Below are positions 60,541 through 64,000 of a DNA stretch of 64,000 nt, piece after piece. The stretch lies in assembly GCA_037903355.1 (NCBI GenBank), contig JBAJFE010000016.1, positions 124,001 to 188,000 on the forward strand, read 5' to 3'. The notes under the pieces were generated by a model. That model worked only from the letters and a program-made list of their open reading frames with translations. It searched no databases and was not told the origin of the DNA. Position numbers and translations under genes: made by a program. Numbering within the stretch: position 1 is the stretch's first letter; each line of letters opens with the position of its first letter. This DNA is from Trichuris trichiura. Lineage: Eukaryota > Nematoda > Enoplea > Trichinellida > Trichuridae.

Positions 60541-60665
60541 ACGTGGTTTAGATATTTACAAACTTAAGACCGCTGATGACGGGTCTCGAATGACCCGAAA
60601 GCTCCGGAGTCTTCTTATATACATAACAAATGGGAACCAATCCGTAATAAAGTTCTTCATTATGA
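60541..60665 (+). mobile_element. Single-arm hammerhead-bearing element in unit 4
   Basis: From AGATATTTACAAACTTAAGA to TTCATTATGAAAAC it matches the right arm and flank of the fold-back pair at 15.2-15.34 kb almost base for base. It interrupts the part shared with unit 1 between about 47.27 and 60.69 kb. Confidence 0.7.
60568..60613 (+). ncRNA. Hammerhead-like ribozyme motif
   Basis: CTGATGA at 60573, hairpin CGGGTC/GACCCG, GAAAGCTCCGGAGTC. Identical core to the 15.24 kb motif. Confidence 0.55.
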
Positions 60666-62193
60666 AAACTATGAAAGTTTATAAAAGGTAGTGTTTATTC
60701 TGTCAATAAAATAGCTCTGCTTTCTTTATCGTTTCAAGCAGCGGGAAAAGCCGTAAGTTATTAAAGTCTTGTTATAAAAAGCCAAAGCTTCTTCCTGCGT
60801 TTACAAGCGTAGCTACGGACGCCTTTACGTGTTGATTAGCGCTTAAACGCTGTATCTACTTCCAGCATGTACGACCGCATCTTAACCTATTTAACCTCCC
60901 GTCGAAAAGCATTTACTAGACGCAAAAATGACGCTGGATGAGCCCAACTGGAAACTTTTCAAATAAGTAAACTTTTGTTTGTCCATTCGTATTTTATTAA
61001 CAGCAGTAGTTGGCGTTTTGTGACGACTGTGGTGTGAACACAACTGTAAACGTTCTCACGTTCAAACTTCGTGTCAGCTACTTCCATGCCTCGTCGTTAA
61101 TTTTCAAACAGACTTACTGGATCGTAAAATGGTACCTATCATTGCTTGAAAAGGAATTCTAATGCACGCCATCTCTTTTTTACATTATGCACAAATATTT
61201 GAATTGACCAGCGCTTTTCACGAACTTTTCAAGCTTACTGAATCAAGCAAGAGCATTAGTCAACCTAACAAATTAAACTAATCTTTCTAACGTGAAGATT
61301 CAGGTTTACTCGCAGCAGAATGTCCGTATTGTTTTCTAGGTGTATTATTTTACTTTTCTTTACTTCTAACGCTCCCTGCACCGCTTCTAGCTTTCTTTCT
61401 AGCTGTATTCGTTTAAACAAAAAAGTTTGATTCTAAAAGCATACTGTAATAATAGCCTCGGAAACGTATATCAGCAAGTACAACGTCCTCATTTCTTCTT
61501 TCAAACCGTTTCCTGAATCGTAACCCGTTTATTCCAGCCATCTTTGCTTATCAACAGCAGCAGCCGTTGAGTATCAATACACAACATCCTTACATGCGGC
61601 GTACCTCAACTTTCAGCATCATTAATGTTTCGACTTGAAAACATTACTAAGTCAAATCACGGCTACTGGGTCTTGTCGTTCGCGAAAAGGCGACGGCTAC
61701 GGCTCTGGTTTTATAACTGAGACTACTGGTAAACGATTAACGGACGGCTAACGTACGCATAAAGAATACTTTGAACAAACGGACGATTCAGGTCTCTGAT
61801 ACAATTTAATCGCGATTTACGGTTCCGCTAACAATTTAATCATGACTTCTTTGCTAAAGTTTTTGGGATTTTGTATTTAATACGCCCAAAGTCGGACTTT
61901 GCTTCTTAGCTGCCCTACCGTCTGAAAAATGTAGAATCCCTTCTGGCAACCTTGACGACATTCGGAAAATTTGCAATATGACAGCAGGACGGCAAAGAAA
62001 CAGAATTCCAAATCGTTGAAGACAACCTTGTACTTAACGGGCTAGCAAGATTTCTATTTCCTATGGTAAAATACCTGTTTATTGATCAGCAGCTAAGAAG
62101 AAGATGGAAAACGGAAAAGGAGAGGAACATTTCGCTTTTCCGTTTCTTAGCAATAATTGGCTTTCCGCCGTATGAAAACAAATTACTCAAACT

Positions 62194-62658
62194 TCATTTA
62201 AGCGCAGATAGCTCAAACCACATCACCTGAAGCTGTGGATGCGGTGAACTGGCTATTCTAACTGTGTGCTTCTGATGTTGCTCAGCGTTTGGAAGGAAAA
62301 CCCAGTACCCGTAGTAAGCCAGCAAGCGTAAGCACATCCCTTCTTGAAAAAAATTACTACAGAAAGGCTCTATTGGCGCGAAGTGGGTTTTATCAAAAAA
62401 GTTTTTCAAATGTACCTTTTTCTTCTGTTTAGCAGTAGGTTCATCTTTCCTTCGATGACCGCCTTTTCCTGCATCTTTTGTGCCAGAATGACGATTCTTG
62501 GCTTCGTCCTCATCGCTGTCCGCGGATGAATCCTGCGAAATACGAAGCAGTTCATTACGGTAAAGCTACATAAGGATTTCAATTGCTAATGCAACTACAT
62601 TTTTGCTAACTGTACAGGCGACAGCCAGGCAAAGTATAAGAATCCACGTCAGCTGCAT
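62194..62658 (-). CDS. Secreted-protein family, copy 5 (apparently intact)
   Basis: Two exons. Exon 1 (62599-62658) gives MQLTWILILCLAVACTVSKN, a signal peptide, ending at AAT|GTAGTT. A 66-base intron with acceptor TTTCGCAG leads to exon 2 (62194-62532, 113 codons with stop). The mature protein of about 112 residues has an acidic/basic segment (DSSADSDEDEAKNRHSGTKD, then Lys-rich), a middle FFDKTHFAPIEPFCSNFF, and YWVFLPNAEQHQKH with an end ELSALK. Two to three Cys, no known domain. Secretion, amplification and divergence are what one expects of surface or excretory/secretory proteins, but function is unknown. An antisense 61-codon frame overlaps exon 2. Confidence 0.6.
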
Positions 62659-63207
62659 GTTTTCTGACAATGAGTTAGAAAAAATTACCAGAAAGTGGAT
62701 TGAGATTCAATGGTACCCCAACAACCAATCAGACAGACTGCCTACCGCCATCTGCCCTTTTAGCCGCACGACTGAACAACTGACTAATGCCGTTGATTAA
62801 TGTCAATTGGTCTAAGGACACTTTCAAATTGAGGACACTTAGAGCATACACCTTTGGAGGGGACAGGTTCTATCAGCCATCGACTGGTTCTTTTTCGTTT
62901 CCAATCTAAACGAGGGATTATTGGGTGCATCAGCGTTTGCAAGAAAATAACTGTACGGATTTTATTTACATGTAACACTCCTGAGCAGAAAAAATGACTG
63001 TCGAATTATGGCTATTTATATTTTCTAGAGCGAATTCCTAACTAGCTGCCTCAGTATAATGTTTGTAAGAAAAACGAATGATTTTTGCGACGAAATCAAA
63101 TTTTTTTCTTTTTTCTTCGTAGCGGGTTTTTTATAATTTATTCTGAAATTTTCGAGGGAGTTTTAACCAGTTATTCATTGAACGTTTAATCCAAAAAAAC
63201 GTTTTAC

Positions 63208-63243
63208 GAAGCTTTCAGGTCTTCGCTTGATCCGTCATCAGCG
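63208..63243 (-). ncRNA. Hammerhead-like ribozyme motif
   Basis: Minus strand CTGATGA, hairpin GGATC/GACCT (one mismatch), GAAAGCTTC. Confidence 0.5.
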
Positions 63244-63395
63244 TAAATTGTACCGCCCGTCGGGTCGGTCTTTATGGTTGCAAGCCGCCCCATCCTGACG
63301 GCTCAAGATAGAGCTGACGGCAGTAGGTCTCTGCAACAGTTGGTCGGATGGGGTGGCTTGCAACCATACAGAGCGACCCCACGGGTGGTACAATT

Positions 63396-63433
63396 TACGC
63401 TGACGACGGGTCAAGCGAAGACCTGAGAGCTTC
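63396..63433 (+). ncRNA. Degenerate hammerhead-like motif
   Basis: Plus strand CTGACGA, hairpin GGGTC/GACCT, but GAGA in place of GAAA, which should inactivate it. Inverted partner of 63208-63243. Confidence 0.45.
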
Positions 63434-64000
63434 GTAAAACGCTTTTTTGGATGAAACATTTAATGAATAACGGGTTAAAAATCCCGCAAAAATTTCAGAA
63501 TGAAATCAAATTTTAACACAGTGCGCGGCAGATCGTTAGGAATGACAGAAATGGTAAAAAGAAAACCTAACGCCCATCCCACTTCCTTACGACAGATGCA
63601 AAAATTTGACTTTCGTTCCCTGTAAAGGCTATTCTCAAAACGTTTTCTCTCCGACTCTACAACTGCTCCCACAGATAAGCATCTGTGGACTTCATAATTG
63701 AAATACAGGTCGGCGGATTTTTAATCACCTTTCACTCGGCTTAAGAAGATGTAGAAGAGCTGTGTGACCATTTTAAAGCTAAAGAAAACAGCAGGTCGAC
63801 TCACGAAAGGCAGACAGTCCAATAAAGCACATCAGTTTGCTTGAATGCAAGAACCGGCATCGTATTTGAAGTCAGAACCTTCCCAAACTTTGAAATTTCC
63901 TTCAAGAAGACATTTTTGACACTTAAGTTTTCATTGAACTCAGAAGGGGTTCCCATGTATTTCAAGTTAACTCGTAGTGCTACATAACCTAGACGTTACG

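Larger units (their letters stand above)
63130..63505. mobile_element. Fold-back element with two hammerhead-like motifs in unit 5
   Basis: The left arm has ATTCTGAAATTTTCGAGGGA and CGTTTTACGAAGCTTTCAGG; the right arm has their complements ending near 63505. Flanks AATCAAATTTT and AATCAAATTTTAA match on both sides (63096 and 63504), indicating a target duplication. Confidence 0.75.
43630..64000 (-). repeat. Tandem array of five units carrying a secreted-protein gene
   Basis: Five diverged units start near 43.64, 49.40, 52.37, 55.68 and 61.39 kb; the last runs off the window. Shared landmarks in each are GCTGTATTATTTGGCAAAAA near the start (lost in unit 5), TTGAGTATCAATACA (43.97, 49.67, 56.28, 61.57 kb), ATGACAGCGGGACGGCT-like sequence (50.08, 53.74, 56.69, 61.98 kb), the gene, and CTGCCTACCGCCATCTGCC 5' of it. 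Units 1 and 4 also share a long 3' part (46.5-47.5 and 59.5-61.3 kb) missing from 2 and 3. Divergence is substantial, so the duplications are not recent. Confidence 0.85.

Overview
This is eukaryotic, metazoan DNA. Conserved animal genes are split by many introns, most of them about 45-70 bases with GT-AG ends, and they sit among repeats. Gene content, tiny introns and short runs of the nematode-type telomere hexamer TTAGGC point to a nematode. A repeat-rich lineage that kept genes absent from Caenorhabditis (for example Dorylaimia) is tempting, but the species cannot be fixed from sequence alone.

Layout. 0-6 kb is gene-poor and holds a broken Penelope-like retroelement (PLE). 6.6-9.0 kb (+) is a bHLH-PAS gene of the CLOCK/NPAS2 type, followed by the mitochondrial small TIM gene TIMM8 (9.16-9.44 kb, +), an arfaptin gene (9.7-10.9 kb, -) and the NatA auxiliary subunit NAA15 (12-17.5 kb, -), one of whose introns has swollen to about 2 kb with repeats. 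A 102-bp minisatellite lies at 18.7-19.4 kb, SAMHD1 at 19.7-22.2 kb (-), and a nearly complete PLE at 23.1-26.3 kb (-). A selenocysteine-type thioredoxin reductase occupies 27.5-30.2 kb (+), a group III-like secreted phospholipase A2 32.5-33.3 kb (-), an intronless GALT 36.6-37.6 kb (+) preceded by two broken copies of its own 5' end, and glucosamine-6-phosphate deaminase 39.3-40.9 kb (-). An unrecognised terminal exon is at 43.0-43.3 kb (-).

43.6-64 kb is different: about five tandem copies, 2.9-5.7 kb each, of a unit carrying a two-exon minus-strand gene for a small secreted protein (signal peptide, short Asp/Glu/Lys-rich segment, C-terminal domain). Only the fifth copy looks intact. The others have a premature stop, a stop at codon 2, a lost ATG, or a DNA transposon in the signal-peptide exon. 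Units are separated by palindromic spacers that have collected a copia-type LTR remnant and fold-back elements.

A theme across the window is a hammerhead-ribozyme-like motif (CTGATGA or a variant, a GC-rich hairpin, then GAAA). I count thirteen: in the terminal repeats of both PLE copies and in small non-autonomous elements, several arranged as head-to-head inverted pairs. They suggest a family of ribozyme-bearing PLE-related retroelements that has colonised introns, minisatellites and the secreted-gene array. The single-copy genes are ordinary housekeeping or regulatory genes (clock, mitochondrial import, N-terminal acetylation, dNTP control, redox, sugar metabolism) with no sign of acting as one pathway.
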